Numbered from the stretch's first letter, positions 51,611 to 60,528 are shown. The stretch: 64,000 nucleotides of DNA from a marine actinobacterium PHSC20C1 (GCA_000153145.1 CH672415.1:2180064-2244063); one strand, 5' to 3'. Notes: generated by a model not told the origin, from the sequence alone. Numbers and translations: made by a program.

Positions 51611-52413
51611 CGTGGCGTTATTCCCTGAGTCTCGACGGCCTCAAACAGCGACTTATAGCCCTCAAGCTTGGGTAAGACCCACTGCGTGAGGCCTTCCATC
51701 TCGAGGATGGGGCGGTGCACCGGGTTCTCCCAATCCATCGCCAACAGCCGGTCAACCCAGGGCTGCACCCGCTCATCAGTGAGGGTGTCGAGGGCAGTGA
51801 AGTTGCAGTGGCTGTAGGTCGGAGACTGCCAGAAGACCTCAAAGGCGCCGGGCATCAACTGATCGCGCCCTATGGCCTCCCACGTGTTGATACCGATGGC
51901 GGCGGCATCGGCTTGGTCATCGAGAACCGCGCGGAGGGCGTCGAGTTCGCTGCGACCCGTATCGCCATGCTTTCCGACATCGCTATTGATGCGCAGAAGA
52001 TCGACGTCGCCATCAGCGAGACCTGCTTCGGCCAGAAAATGTACCGGAAGAATAGCCGCTTGGGCAGAGTCCTTCGAGCCAAGCGCGAGTCGGCGACCTC
52101 GAAGGCTCTCGAGGTCTTTCATGCCGGCACCAGCCCGCGCCACAAACATCGTCTGAAAAACAGTGTCGGTATCGCGAGTGGCGAGCGCCACACAGTGGCC
52201 CTCGGTCTGCGCCACCGTACGTACCCACGCCAAGTTCGTATTCCACGCGATGTCGATCGTGCCATCGATGAGGGCATCAACTTGCCGACCATAATTTGAG
52301 AACAAAATGAAGTCCATCGGAGTATCGGTGTCGGCGAAATAATCGCGGATACCTTCCCAAATTGTCACGACGTTTGGCGTATAAGCGACAGCACCAATGA
52401 GTAACGGTTTCAC
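51604..52413 (-). CDS. PhnD-like (phosphonate-binding family) protein without signal peptide
   Basis: About 269 residues with a type 2 periplasmic-binding fold like PhnD/AioX: LLIGAVAYTPNVVTIWEGI, GTIDIAWNTNLAWV, ALGSKDSAQAAILP and a long C-terminal helical part. Unlike a true transport receptor it starts directly with the domain and has no signal or lipobox. No phosphonate permease or ATPase is nearby. It may bind or carry a small anion in the cytosol, or be a Thi5/NMT1-like enzyme. GTG 52413 has AAAGG upstream; GTG 52431, overlapping the previous stop, is an alternative. Confidence 0.72.
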   Translation of the reverse strand: MKPLLIGAVAYTPNVVTIWEGIRDYFADTDTPMDFILFSNYGRQVDALIDGTIDIAWNTNLAWVRTVAQTEGHCVALATRDTDTVFQTMFVARAGAGMKDLESLRGRRLALGSKDSAQAAILPVHFLAEAGLADGDVDLLRINSDVGKHGDTGRSELDALRAVLDDQADAAAIGINTWEAIGRDQLMPGAFEVFWQSPTYSHCNFTALDTLTDERVQPWVDRLLAMDWENPVHRPILEMEGLTQWVLPKLEGYKSLFEAVETQGITPRW

Positions 52414-52427
52414 AGAGGAGTTTCCTT

Positions 52428-52790
52428 TCACAGCGCAGAAGATGAACGATTGGCGAGCCAGACGCTCACCAATCCGATACCGAGACCACCGAACAACGCG
52501 ACAGTTGATGCGTCACCAGCGAGAAAATTGATTGATTGACCGAGCTGAAGCAGCTGGAGCACAGCGGCCGCCCCGAAAACTAGGCCCGCTATCAGGCCCA
52601 GAATGGGGCGTTTCAGAACCCCACCAAGAATTGCGACAATGCCCACAACTGCCAACACTGCAACGCTGCCGCCCCGCACATGGATGAGGTTGAACGGTGC
52701 ACCCAGGGGAGCAGTAATGACAAAAATGAGACTCACGATCGCTGCCGCGCCCAGCACTGTCGTGGCCAGGTGATTGCGATGCTCACTCAT
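52428..52790 (-). CDS. Small four-helix membrane protein
   Basis: A 120-residue protein with four hydrophobic helices (TTVLGAAAIVSLIFVITAPL, VAVLAVVGIVAILGGVL, ILGLIAGLVFGAAAVLQLL, ALFGGLGIGLVSVWLA). No enzyme motif is visible. It is sandwiched with 4-bp overlaps between DoxX and the PhnD-like gene, so it belongs to the same pathway. Confidence 0.7.
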   Translation of the reverse strand: MSEHRNHLATTVLGAAAIVSLIFVITAPLGAPFNLIHVRGGSVAVLAVVGIVAILGGVLKRPILGLIAGLVFGAAAVLQLLQLGQSINFLAGDASTVALFGGLGIGLVSVWLANRSSSAL

Positions 52791-53335
52791 GATGCCCTCA
52801 CCAGCACTCGAGCAAGAGGCCGCTTCGATGCCAACCAGCGAGGACGCAGGAGGCCATCAATTCCGAAGTGTCGACCGGCGGCGGTAGCAAATAAAACTAC
52901 GTGCGCCAGCAGCATCAAGTAGTACGACCAGTGCCACTCGTTCGGAGTGTTCAGCGCTGACAGCGTGATCGCGATTGTCTGTGCCATGCCGATCAGAGCC
53001 CAAAGTCGAGTCGCTAAGCCAATGAGGAGGAAGGCTCCCAAGGCGGTTTCGGCAAGCAGCACGCCCCATCCGAAGATTTCAATATTGGGAAGAAAGACTG
53101 TCTCAACAAACCACGAATATGGCGCGAACACCGGATTGTCGACCGCGTGGGTCGCCCAGAAGAAAAGTCCCTTATCCGCGTCACGGCCAAAGTCCGGGGG
53201 AACTTTCCACGCCGCGTTCTGCATCCAGAGCACGGCAACGCCGATTCGCAAGAGCGCTAACGCTGCGCCGGAAAAGCGCGGCTCCGTGCCGTAGTGAGCG
53301 CGGTCGCTGACAGGGTTCGCTGTCGTCGCATTCAT
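52787..53335 (-). CDS. DoxX-like membrane protein
   Basis: A 182-residue membrane protein with about four helices and the DoxX features ALALLRIGVAVLWMQNAAWKV, WGVLLAETALGAFLLIGLATRLWA and NEWHWSYYLMLLAHVVLF. DoxX relatives act near respiratory quinone or sulfur/thiol redox enzymes. The ATG at 53335 has AAAGGA before it and is preferred to an in-frame start 24 bp upstream. It is the first gene of the five-gene minus-strand operon and faces the response-regulator-type repeats. Confidence 0.78.
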   Translation of the reverse strand: MNATTANPVSDRAHYGTEPRFSGAALALLRIGVAVLWMQNAAWKVPPDFGRDADKGLFFWATHAVDNPVFAPYSWFVETVFLPNIEIFGWGVLLAETALGAFLLIGLATRLWALIGMAQTIAITLSALNTPNEWHWSYYLMLLAHVVLFATAAGRHFGIDGLLRPRWLASKRPLARVLVRAS

Positions 53336-53395
53336 GGAGTTCCTTTCCGCTGGAGCCATTCAACTCCGCTTCAGGGACCGACCGGAAGGAAATTT

Positions 53396-53444
53396 CCTTA
53401 CGGAGTGGTGACGACTACTCCAGTTTCTTACGGAGTTCTTACGG
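53396..53444. promoter_or_regulatory. Direct repeats, likely OmpR-family response regulator site
   Basis: TTACGG occurs at 53398, 53428 and 53439; the first two are part of TTACGGAGT, and the last two are 11 bp apart. On the minus strand this reads CCGTAAGAACTCCGTAAG. An 11-bp period is the hallmark of OmpR/PhoB-family sites. The block lies between the divergent DoxX operon and the MFS gene, upstream of an OmpR-type regulator gene. Confidence 0.6.
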
Positions 53445-53533
53445 TTGAGTAAGAATCACACCACTGTTCGCCACTACTCCATACGCTCAACGCGGGTCGA
53501 GCCGCGGCCCATCGTCGCTCAAGGAGAACGAAC

Positions 53534-54889
53534 ATGGCGTCACGATTAGATGCAACGGCGTGGAGACCAATCCACAGCCGCATTGCAATTGCGCTAGGAA
53601 TCGGGTGGATGCTCGATGCTTTTGAGGTCCAGATAATCGGATCAGTAATCCCGGGCATCCAGAAAGAATTCTTGCTCGATAGCACCCAATCGGTGTGGAT
53701 CAATATCGTGTGGTTCGGCGGTATCGCTCTCGGCGCTCTTGGCTTTGGATACTTGGCTGACCGCATAGGCCGAAAGCGTCTCTTCGTCGCCACTCTCATT
53801 CTCTATTCGGTAGCGGCAATCGCAACGGCAACAGCTCAAGACTTCACACTCTTCATCTTCTTTCGCTTCATTACCGCTATGGGCGTTGGTGGCGAATATT
53901 CTGCCGTTACCTCGGCAATTTCGGAGTTCACCCCGGCCCGTAATCGCGGACGTAGCAATGGGCTCGTGATGAGTTTTTGGGCTGTGGGTGGAATTCTGGC
54001 GAGCTTTATCTCGATTGTGATCATCTCGACCCTCAATCTGACCTGGCGCTACACGCTGCTTTTCGGCGTTGTGAGCGCACTGTATGGCCTCCTCGCGCGC
54101 AGGCTCATTCCTGAGTCCCCGCGATGGCTTGCCTCACACGGCAGGCTGAAGGAAGCGGATGATGTCGTCACCAGCATCACAGGAATCTCTAGCCCTAACG
54201 GTTACGTCGAGCTCGCCGGAGCTTCCTCCGGAAAATCACGACTCCATGCGCTGTGGTCGCACTATCGGGGGCGATTGCTCTTCGGAATGGCGCTCGACTT
54301 CTCTGAAGCGGCAGGCTACTACGGGCTCTTTACGGCTATGAGCATCCTTGTCTTTTCGGCATCGACCGGCGCGGTTCCCGTCGAGGACGGGGCTTTGCCG
54401 TATTACTTCCTGATTGCTAACTTTGGGGCGCTCGCCGGTGGAATCCTCGTATCCTTCGCTCTCGACAAAATTGGCCGAAAACCTACTGTCACTTTTTCGT
54501 ATGCTCTCGCCGCAGTGAGCATGATCGGTTGTGCGCTCGCCGCTGCCACCGGCTCTGTCTTTGTCGTCGTCGTGGCGTTCACTATCGCGGCATTCTTTGC
54601 CACCTGCGCGTGGGTGTCTGCCTATCCAACGTTTTCAGAATTGTTTCCCACGCACCTGCGCGCTACCGGGATTGGCGCCGTTATCGCGGTTGGACGTATC
54701 GGCGCGATCATCGGCCAAGTCGTTCTTGCTGTCGCCGCCACGGTGTGGGGCATCGGCGTGATGTTCAGCATTCTGGGACTCTTCTGGCTCATCGGTGCAG
54801 CCGCTGGAGCAATCTGGTGGAAGTTCGGCACAGAGGCAAGCGGGGTCAGCTTGGAAGTCTTATCCCCTGGGGAAAAGGCCAACGTCTAA
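53534..54889 (+). CDS. MFS transporter (sugar/organic acid symporter type)
   Basis: A 451-residue protein with 12 helices. The start IALGIGWMLDAFEVQIIGSV, YLADRIGRKRLF between helices 2 and 3, GVGGEYSAVTSAISEFTP in helix 4-5 and the long central loop match the SV2/aromatic acid:H+ symporter type. It probably imports an organic anion. It has AAGGAG before the ATG and is divergent from the DoxX operon; the response-regulator gene follows in the same direction. Confidence 0.85.
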   Translation: MASRLDATAWRPIHSRIAIALGIGWMLDAFEVQIIGSVIPGIQKEFLLDSTQSVWINIVWFGGIALGALGFGYLADRIGRKRLFVATLILYSVAAIATATAQDFTLFIFFRFITAMGVGGEYSAVTSAISEFTPARNRGRSNGLVMSFWAVGGILASFISIVIISTLNLTWRYTLLFGVVSALYGLLARRLIPESPRWLASHGRLKEADDVVTSITGISSPNGYVELAGASSGKSRLHALWSHYRGRLLFGMALDFSEAAGYYGLFTAMSILVFSASTGAVPVEDGALPYYFLIANFGALAGGILVSFALDKIGRKPTVTFSYALAAVSMIGCALAAATGSVFVVVVAFTIAAFFATCAWVSAYPTFSELFPTHLRATGIGAVIAVGRIGAIIGQVVLAVAATVWGIGVMFSILGLFWLIGAAAGAIWWKFGTEASGVSLEVLSPGEKANV

Positions 54890-54969
54890 AGAGTGACAAA
54901 GTGAAGACGGTCGGGGCGCCCGAGCATGAAGCCCTATCGCGCTGGCGACCCCGAACCTATTCTTATGAC

Positions 54970-55701
54970 GTGAGTACCCCAGCAACCGTGACCCGACAAA
55001 ACCGCGAACGTGCGGATCGTCGAGTTCTGGTCGTCGAAGATGACCCAACAGTGCTTGAAGTTACGAGCACCTACCTTCGGGCGGCCGGCTTCATCGTCAA
55101 TACCGCGATTGATGGTTTTGGCGCGCTTGACGCTGCGGAAAGATTTCACCCCGACCTTATTGTGCTTGACCGGATGCTGCCAGGGATCGACGGATCTGAA
55201 GTGTGCCGCCGCATCCGAAGCCGGGGCGATGTGCCCATTATCTTGCTCACCGCGATGGGGTCGCCGGATGAGCGGATCGCCGGTCTTGAAGCGGGCGCAG
55301 ATGACTACATCTCGAAACCGTTTTCGCCCAGAGAGCTCGTCCTTAGGGTGCAGTCCATCCTTCGCCGCAGCATTGGCGACCTTACTCCGGAGGCTACGTT
55401 CACGCTGGGTGAATTCACGCTCGATGCGTCGGCGCATAGCATCGTGCGTGCCGGGGAAGAGTTGGCTCTCACCGCACGCGAGTTTGACCTTCTTGCGTTC
55501 TTGCTCAAGCATCCCGGCCAGGCGTTTAGCCGCGAGCAGCTCCTCAAATCTGTGTGGGGATGGGAATTCGGCGACTTGTCGACGGTGACGGTTACCGTGC
55601 GCCGCCTGCGCGAAAAGATCGAAACCGATCCCACCCACCCAACAATTCTTGCGACGGTCTGGGGCGTCGGATACCGTCTCAATTTTTCGGAGACACCATG
55701 A
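54970..55701 (+). CDS. OmpR-family response regulator
   Basis: A 243-residue two-component regulator. The receiver has RVLVVEDDP, phosphoacceptor Asp67 in LIVLDRMLPG and Lys in YISKPFSPREL; a winged-helix DNA-binding domain follows (LTAREFDLLAFLLKHPGQAF, TVTVRRLREKIE, VWGVGYRL). GTG 54970 is likely; TATTCT about 8 bases upstream suggests a leaderless mRNA, but the frame is open further upstream (GTG 54901). The kinase gene overlaps by 4 bp. Confidence 0.88.
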   Translation: MSTPATVTRQNRERADRRVLVVEDDPTVLEVTSTYLRAAGFIVNTAIDGFGALDAAERFHPDLIVLDRMLPGIDGSEVCRRIRSRGDVPIILLTAMGSPDERIAGLEAGADDYISKPFSPRELVLRVQSILRRSIGDLTPEATFTLGEFTLDASAHSIVRAGEELALTAREFDLLAFLLKHPGQAFSREQLLKSVWGWEFGDLSTVTVTVRRLREKIETDPTHPTILATVWGVGYRLNFSETP

Positions 55702-56858
55702 TTGCTTTCGCTGACCTGTTCGCGATCGTGGGGATTGCTATTGCATCCGCCGCTGCCGTGGGCGCTTTGGGCATGCTTGCGTTGCGGCTTACTCGTCGTT
55801 CGCCGATCTGGGCACAAATATGGGTGATCGTCTTGTCAACGATTACCGCGATGATCGTCGGCATGACCTTGGCCGCTGGGGCCATGTACGTTTCGGCCCA
55901 CGATTTACTCGTGCTGTTCTATGTCGCAGGCTTTTCCGGGCTGTTTTCGCTGGGAGTCGCCTTCGCTCTTGGCCGAACATTTTCACGAAACAGCCGACGG
56001 CTCCTAGAGTTTGCGCGGACGTTGAGCGATGACGGATCGGCGCAGGTTCCTTCGGCTCGCACCGGCAATCCTGAGTTCTTCGAACTCGAAGTCGAGTTGG
56101 CGCTAGCAAATTCCCGGCTTGCCGAGGCGCGCACGAAACTCAATGCGGTCGATGCGTCCCGCCGCGAATTTTTCGCGTGGATCTCTCACGACCTCCGAAC
56201 CCCTCTTGCCGGATTGCGAGCAATGACGGAGGCTCTCGACGACCAACTCGCTGATGACCCGCAAAGGTTCCACCGACAGATGCTCTCTCAGGTGGACCAA
56301 CTTTCGGCGATGGTCGACGACCTGTTTGAACTTTCGAAGATTCAATCCGGCACACTCACGTTGAACGTTCAACCCGTATCCCTTTACGATCTTGTCAGCG
56401 ACGCGGTAGCTGAACTTGGCCCTGTCGCGCGCGCCCGCTCAGTGACAATTGCCGAAGCTCTTCGGGCAGACTCGACCGTAGCGGGGGATGCTCGTGAACT
56501 CTCACGAGTAGTCGGAAACCTGTTAATGAACGCAATTCAGCACTCGCCACCGGGCAGCGAGATACGCATTGCGACTCTTCTCGGGGCAGGAAACGACGCT
56601 GTGTTGACTATCGAGGATTCCGGCGGTGGGATTCCCGAGCACGACCTGCCCAATATTTTTGATGCCGGATGGCGGGCGACCGCATCACGCACCCCTGAGC
56701 GTGAGTGGTCGATCTCTCACAGTGCCGGCGCAGGCTTGGGGTTAGCAATCGTGCATGGAATTGTCACCGCACACCGGGGAGAGGTGTCGGTGCGGAATAT
56801 TCCCGGCGGGTGCCGGTTTGATGTCAGCCTGCCATTGCATGAACCAATCGCTGCTTAG
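55698..56858 (+). CDS. Sensor histidine kinase
   Basis: A 386-residue kinase with three to four N-terminal helices and only short loops, so little extracytoplasmic sensing domain. A HAMP-like linker follows; the dimer/phosphoacceptor region has His164 in WISHDLRTPLAGLRAM and the ATPase domain has NLLMNAIQHSPPG, DSGGGIPEHDLP and GAGLGLAIVHGI. It phosphorylates the preceding regulator. Its stop overlaps the convergent DUF2064 gene stop by 4 bp. Confidence 0.88.
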   Translation: MIAFADLFAIVGIAIASAAAVGALGMLALRLTRRSPIWAQIWVIVLSTITAMIVGMTLAAGAMYVSAHDLLVLFYVAGFSGLFSLGVAFALGRTFSRNSRRLLEFARTLSDDGSAQVPSARTGNPEFFELEVELALANSRLAEARTKLNAVDASRREFFAWISHDLRTPLAGLRAMTEALDDQLADDPQRFHRQMLSQVDQLSAMVDDLFELSKIQSGTLTLNVQPVSLYDLVSDAVAELGPVARARSVTIAEALRADSTVAGDARELSRVVGNLLMNAIQHSPPGSEIRIATLLGAGNDAVLTIEDSGGGIPEHDLPNIFDAGWRATASRTPEREWSISHSAGAGLGLAIVHGIVTAHRGEVSVRNIPGGCRFDVSLPLHEPIAA

Positions 56859-57508
56859 CGTCCAAGAATGTGCATCGTCGCGAAGAGCTTCGCGAAACGC
56901 GTGTGCGGAGCATCGCTAGCAACCGCAACAGCATCCGCGTAGGTGTCAACGTCGGTGAGTGGATCGAGTAGCCCTACTCGCAGCCCCGCCTCACGCAGTC
57001 GAGCAAGTTGAAGCGCACCAGTCTGGTCGGTCGACATGGCGATACCCCGGATCAGGTCGCCACGCGGTTCGCGCATCCCGATCGCCCAAAAGCCGCCGTC
57101 GTGGGCGGGGCCAAGCCAGGCATCAACATTGTCTGGCCATGATTCGCAGGCGGGCTCGAGCAGCGCGGCGGTGAGCTGGGGGGTATCCATGCCGATCAGG
57201 AGCGTGGGTCCGGTGCAGTGATCGAAGAGTGAGGCCAGTCGTTCATCGAGCCCGCCAGGCGACTGCGGAAGAATTTGCATGTCGCCGGCCGATTCCGGCA
57301 CCTCGGTGCCCTGATAGTAGAGGATGCGTCTGTCGACACGAACGTGTGCGATCGCAGCGATCGTGTCGTCGATACAGGCTGCCGCCAGCTCGGCAGCCTG
57401 CGCAAGGCTCAGCGGAGGATTTAGTCGGGTTTTTGAATAGCCAGCACGTGGTTCTTTCGCAATCACAACGAGGGTGACGAGAGGGCGTGGCGCAACAGTG
57501 TTCGGCAT
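56855..57508 (-). CDS. DUF2064 / TIGR04282-type transferase
   Basis: A 217-residue nucleotidyl/glycosyltransferase-like protein. VVIAKEPRAGYSKTRLNPPLS, LLIGMDTPQLTAALLE and LGPAHDGGFWAIGM are the DUF2064 motifs. The family (TIGR04282, earlier named rSAM/selenodomain-associated transferase 1) is linked to arsenosugar-type pathways. It is the last gene of a minus-strand operon after GT2 (1-bp junction). Confidence 0.82.
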   Translation of the reverse strand: MPNTVAPRPLVTLVVIAKEPRAGYSKTRLNPPLSLAQAAELAAACIDDTIAAIAHVRVDRRILYYQGTEVPESAGDMQILPQSPGGLDERLASLFDHCTGPTLLIGMDTPQLTAALLEPACESWPDNVDAWLGPAHDGGFWAIGMREPRGDLIRGIAMSTDQTGALQLARLREAGLRVGLLDPLTDVDTYADAVAVASDAPHTRFAKLFATMHILGR

Positions 57509-58215
57509 TAGCGCGAGCTCCTAGCTTCGTAACCTGCAGTTCGCTGCCGCGCGCGCTCGGCCGCAAGCAGGCGTGACATATCGCGCACCGCGGTAATCGT
57601 GCCGCGGGCGGTGCCGGTGACTTTGGACTTCCCCACTCGTGGTGAATACGTCACATCGATTTCGAGCACTCGCCAACCAGCAGCAACACCTCGTAGAAGA
57701 GTTTCGAGGGGGTAGCCGCTGCGGCGATCTTTCAAGTCAAGGGCGAGCATGGCGTCTCGTCGTGCAGCCCGCATCGGCCCGAGGTCGTGCAATGGAACAC
57801 CGGTGGCTCGCCGCATCAGCACGGCGAGTGCTGCGTTAGCGATTCTGGCGTGCACTGGCCAGGCGCGAGCATTAGTGGGTCGCCTGCGTCCCAGGACGAG
57901 ATCGCTCGTGTCGTCGAGGATTCTCGCGGTTAGCAGAGGGAGGTCAGCCGGATCCATGGAGGAATCCGCATCGCAGAAAGTGACAACGGGTGCCGTGGCC
58001 GCAAGCAATCCGGCATGAGCGGCCGAGCCGAACCCACGCCGCGGTTCGCTGATAACGGTCGCGCCATGCAAGCGGGCGACTTCAGCTGAGCGATCTGTTG
58101 ACCCATTGTCGACAACGATGGCGTGAAACCCGGCGGGCAACCGACTGAGCACCCACGGCAATGCTTGCTCCTCGTTGAGACAGGGGAAGATCACGTCGAC
58201 CTGTGGGGTGCCCAC
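57508..58215 (-). CDS. Family 2 glycosyltransferase (DPM/DPG-synthase-like)
   Basis: A 235-residue GT-A enzyme without membrane helices. VDVIFPCLNEEQALPWVL, VVDNGSTDRSAEVA and the metal-binding DADSS are typical; YPLETLLRG and the basic SPRVGKSKVTG follow in polyprenyl-phosphate glycosyltransferases. It probably transfers a sugar to a lipid or small molecule. GTG start, 4 bp after the epimerase stop. Confidence 0.87.
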   Translation of the reverse strand: MGTPQVDVIFPCLNEEQALPWVLSRLPAGFHAIVVDNGSTDRSAEVARLHGATVISEPRRGFGSAAHAGLLAATAPVVTFCDADSSMDPADLPLLTARILDDTSDLVLGRRRPTNARAWPVHARIANAALAVLMRRATGVPLHDLGPMRAARRDAMLALDLKDRRSGYPLETLLRGVAAGWRVLEIDVTYSPRVGKSKVTGTARGTITAVRDMSRLLAAERARQRTAGYEARSSR

Positions 58216-58219
58216 GACA

Positions 58220-59278
58220 TCACCGCTTCGCAGCTGCCGGGCGCAACGGTGCGGTCGCGAACTCCCGCATACCGTCGTCGAATGTCACCACCGGCGACCA
58301 GCCGAGTTCAATGCGAAGCCTCTCTGACGATGCTGTGATGTGGCGGACATCACCGAGTCGGTATTCACCCGTGATGATGGGTGCGCGACCGCCAGAGTGA
58401 ATGCTGAGCTGCCGCGCGACGTCACCGATGGTGTGCACGGTGCCACTGCCAACGTTGAACGCTCTGAACGCTCCGGGAGCGCTGCGAGAACTCCAAGTGA
58501 GGGCGGCAAGGTTCGCCGACGCGATATCTCGAACGTGAACAAAGTCACGCCGTTGCTTGCCATCCTCGAACACTTGGGGTGCCTCGCCGCGCTCGATTGC
58601 ACTGCGAAAGAGCGACGCAACCCCGGCGTAAGGAGTGTTGTGCGGCATCCCCGGTCCGTAAACGTTGTGATAGCGAAGAGCGGCGGCAACTCCGCCGGTT
58701 GTACGCGCCCACGCACTGGCAAGGTTCTCTTGGGCGAGCTTGCTTGTTGCATAAACGTTTCGAGGGTCTAGTGCCGAATCTTCGTCGATGAGGCCGGGGA
58801 CGAGTTGCTCCCCATTGGGGCCAAGCGGATCGAATATGCCCGCATCGAGATCTTCTCCGCGACGCGGTGCCGGGCGCAGAACTCCAGTGGAGGAGCGATA
58901 GGTGCCCTCACCGTAGACGACCATCGAGCTTGCCACCACTAACCGGTCCACCGAGGTGCGGGCCATTGCCGCCAGAAGTGTTGCGGTGCCCAGATCGTTT
59001 GAACTGATGTAGTCGGGTGCATCATCGAAATTGATGCCCAACCCCACTTTGGCTGCCTGATGGGAAACCGCGTCGACTCCCCTCAAAGCGGCTGAAACTG
59101 TATCAGTATCACGCACGTCACCTCGGACAAACTCGACGTCATCCGAAAAGGAAGGAGCACTGCCGTGCACGTCGTCACGCAATGAGTCGAGAACCCGAAC
59201 GTGCCACCCGGATTTGAGCGCAGATTGCACGACGGCTGAGCCAATGAATCCAGCGCCGCCGGTTACCAACAACCTCAT
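58220..59278 (-). CDS. NAD-dependent epimerase/dehydratase
   Basis: A 352-residue extended SDR acting on nucleotide sugars. The NAD motif is LLVTGGAGFIGSAVV, catalytic Ser-x-Val is ASSMVVYGEGTY and Tyr-x3-Lys is VYATSKLAQEN. The C-terminus HVRDIASANLAAL, with a substrate-binding Arg-rich end, is typical of NDP-sugar epimerases. Which sugar is changed is unknown. It overlaps the phosphorylase gene as ATGA. Confidence 0.87.
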   Translation of the reverse strand: MRLLVTGGAGFIGSAVVQSALKSGWHVRVLDSLRDDVHGSAPSFSDDVEFVRGDVRDTDTVSAALRGVDAVSHQAAKVGLGINFDDAPDYISSNDLGTATLLAAMARTSVDRLVVASSMVVYGEGTYRSSTGVLRPAPRRGEDLDAGIFDPLGPNGEQLVPGLIDEDSALDPRNVYATSKLAQENLASAWARTTGGVAAALRYHNVYGPGMPHNTPYAGVASLFRSAIERGEAPQVFEDGKQRRDFVHVRDIASANLAALTWSSRSAPGAFRAFNVGSGTVHTIGDVARQLSIHSGGRAPIITGEYRLGDVRHITASSERLRIELGWSPVVTFDDGMREFATAPLRPAAAKR

Positions 59279-60078
59279 TGTGGGTTCCTCGCGAGCACGG
59301 CATCGACCTCGCCCGGTGCAATTAGTTCGGCCGCCGAATAGTCGGCATCGATCGTCGCAATGATTTTTTCGATCACACGGATGATTCGTGGCTGGGCTTC
59401 CTTGAGGCGCGCAAACACCAGTTCAGCGCTCAATTGTTCATCAGACACCGTTGCGTCGTTATCGGTGATGTAGGCGACGTTGATGGTTCCGATATTCAAC
59501 TCGGATGCGAGTGGGACTTCAGGGTACAAGGTCATGTTTACGAGGTGGCCGCCCATGCTGCGGAACCATTGCGACTCCGCGCGTGTGGAAAAACGGGGGC
59601 CCTGAATCACCACGACCGTGCCCTGAGCTATCGCTTCATCGCCCGTGGCGGCGACGGCGAGCGCGTGAAGCGACGGACAGAACGGGTCGGATGAAGCTAG
59701 ATGTTGCACGCTCTCACGGTCATAGAACGTCGCGGCTCGGCCCTGCGTTCGGTCGATGTACTGGTCGGGGAGAACGAGCGAGCCGACGGGGAAGTCCGGA
59801 TGCACAGCGCCGACGGCAGCTGTTGACACGATGGCGCGTACCCCAATTGAACCGAGGGCCCAGATGTTGGCGCGGTAGTTGATGAGGTGTGGCGCGACGG
59901 AATGGCCGCTGCCGTGGCGCGGGATGAACGCCACCATGCGCCCGCTTAGTTCGCCAAAGGACACCGTTGTCGGGCCGTAGGGCGTTTCGATTCTCTGATG
60001 CTTCGCGCTGTCAGGAGCGAACAGCGAGTAGAGGCCTGATCCGCCGATGACAGCGAGTGATGTACGCAGTGGGGTCAC
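59275..60078 (-). CDS. mtnP: S-methyl-5'-thioadenosine phosphorylase homologue
   Basis: A 267-residue nucleoside phosphorylase: VIGGSGLYSL, FIPRHGSGHSVAPH, NYRANIWAL, GPRFSTRAES, NMTLYPEVPLASEL and ITDNDATVS. The two Asp in TDND match those of MTAP that select 6-aminopurines. It should split MTA or another 5'-deoxy-5'-substituted adenosine to adenine and a ribose-1-phosphate. No other methionine-salvage gene is nearby; instead it heads an epimerase-GT2-DUF2064 operon. GTG start at 60078. Confidence 0.87.
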   Translation of the reverse strand: MTPLRTSLAVIGGSGLYSLFAPDSAKHQRIETPYGPTTVSFGELSGRMVAFIPRHGSGHSVAPHLINYRANIWALGSIGVRAIVSTAAVGAVHPDFPVGSLVLPDQYIDRTQGRAATFYDRESVQHLASSDPFCPSLHALAVAATGDEAIAQGTVVVIQGPRFSTRAESQWFRSMGGHLVNMTLYPEVPLASELNIGTINVAYITDNDATVSDEQLSAELVFARLKEAQPRIIRVIEKIIATIDADYSAAELIAPGEVDAVLARNPQ

Positions 60079-60264
60079 GCTTCAGTTTCGCCCGCAGAGC
60101 GCCACCGGGGTTCAATTTCGGGAAGCTGTCATTGCTTTGTAAGGTGCGGACAACGGGGAACGATTGTTGCGTCCGGTGTGCTGAATTGGAGGCTTCTAGA
60201 GGCCCAAATGGCGTGGCTGCCTAAGTTTTCAACCTACTTCTGGCGCACCAAGGTATGGAAGCTG

Positions 60265-60528
60265 TTATCGGCGCAGGCTTTGGATCTTTCCGTAGATGCG
60301 GACCAGTTGGGGGACCACTAAATACACCGCCAGCGGGACTACGACCACCGAGAGTGCGAATGCCCGCAGTACTGGACTCCAGTAGGTAGCAAACGGCGCG
60401 ATGGCGTAGAAGCCGAGCGTGACCAGAGGGAAGATCGCGATCCAAGTGATCACTGCTCGTGCGTGAACGGACAGCGGCCGCGGTGCTGATCCCTGTTCTG
60501 GAGTAGTTGTGGTGGCGGGGTGTGACAT
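60265..60528 (-). CDS. Small two-helix membrane protein
   Basis: An 87-residue protein with two hydrophobic helices (VITWIAIFPLVTLGFYAIAP and VLRAFALSVVVVPLAVYLVV) and a Thr/Pro-rich N-terminus. No domain recognised. Start ATG 60528 has AAGGAAC upstream. It is 37 bp downstream of the flavoprotein gene in the same direction. Confidence 0.65.
   Translation of the reverse strand: MSHPATTTTPEQGSAPRPLSVHARAVITWIAIFPLVTLGFYAIAPFATYWSPVLRAFALSVVVVPLAVYLVVPQLVRIYGKIQSLRR

Noticed and set aside
59275..60078. Phosphorylase as part of ordinary methionine salvage
   Set aside because: No mtnA, mtnK or related salvage genes nearby and it is embedded in a sugar-enzyme operon, although salvage cannot be fully excluded.
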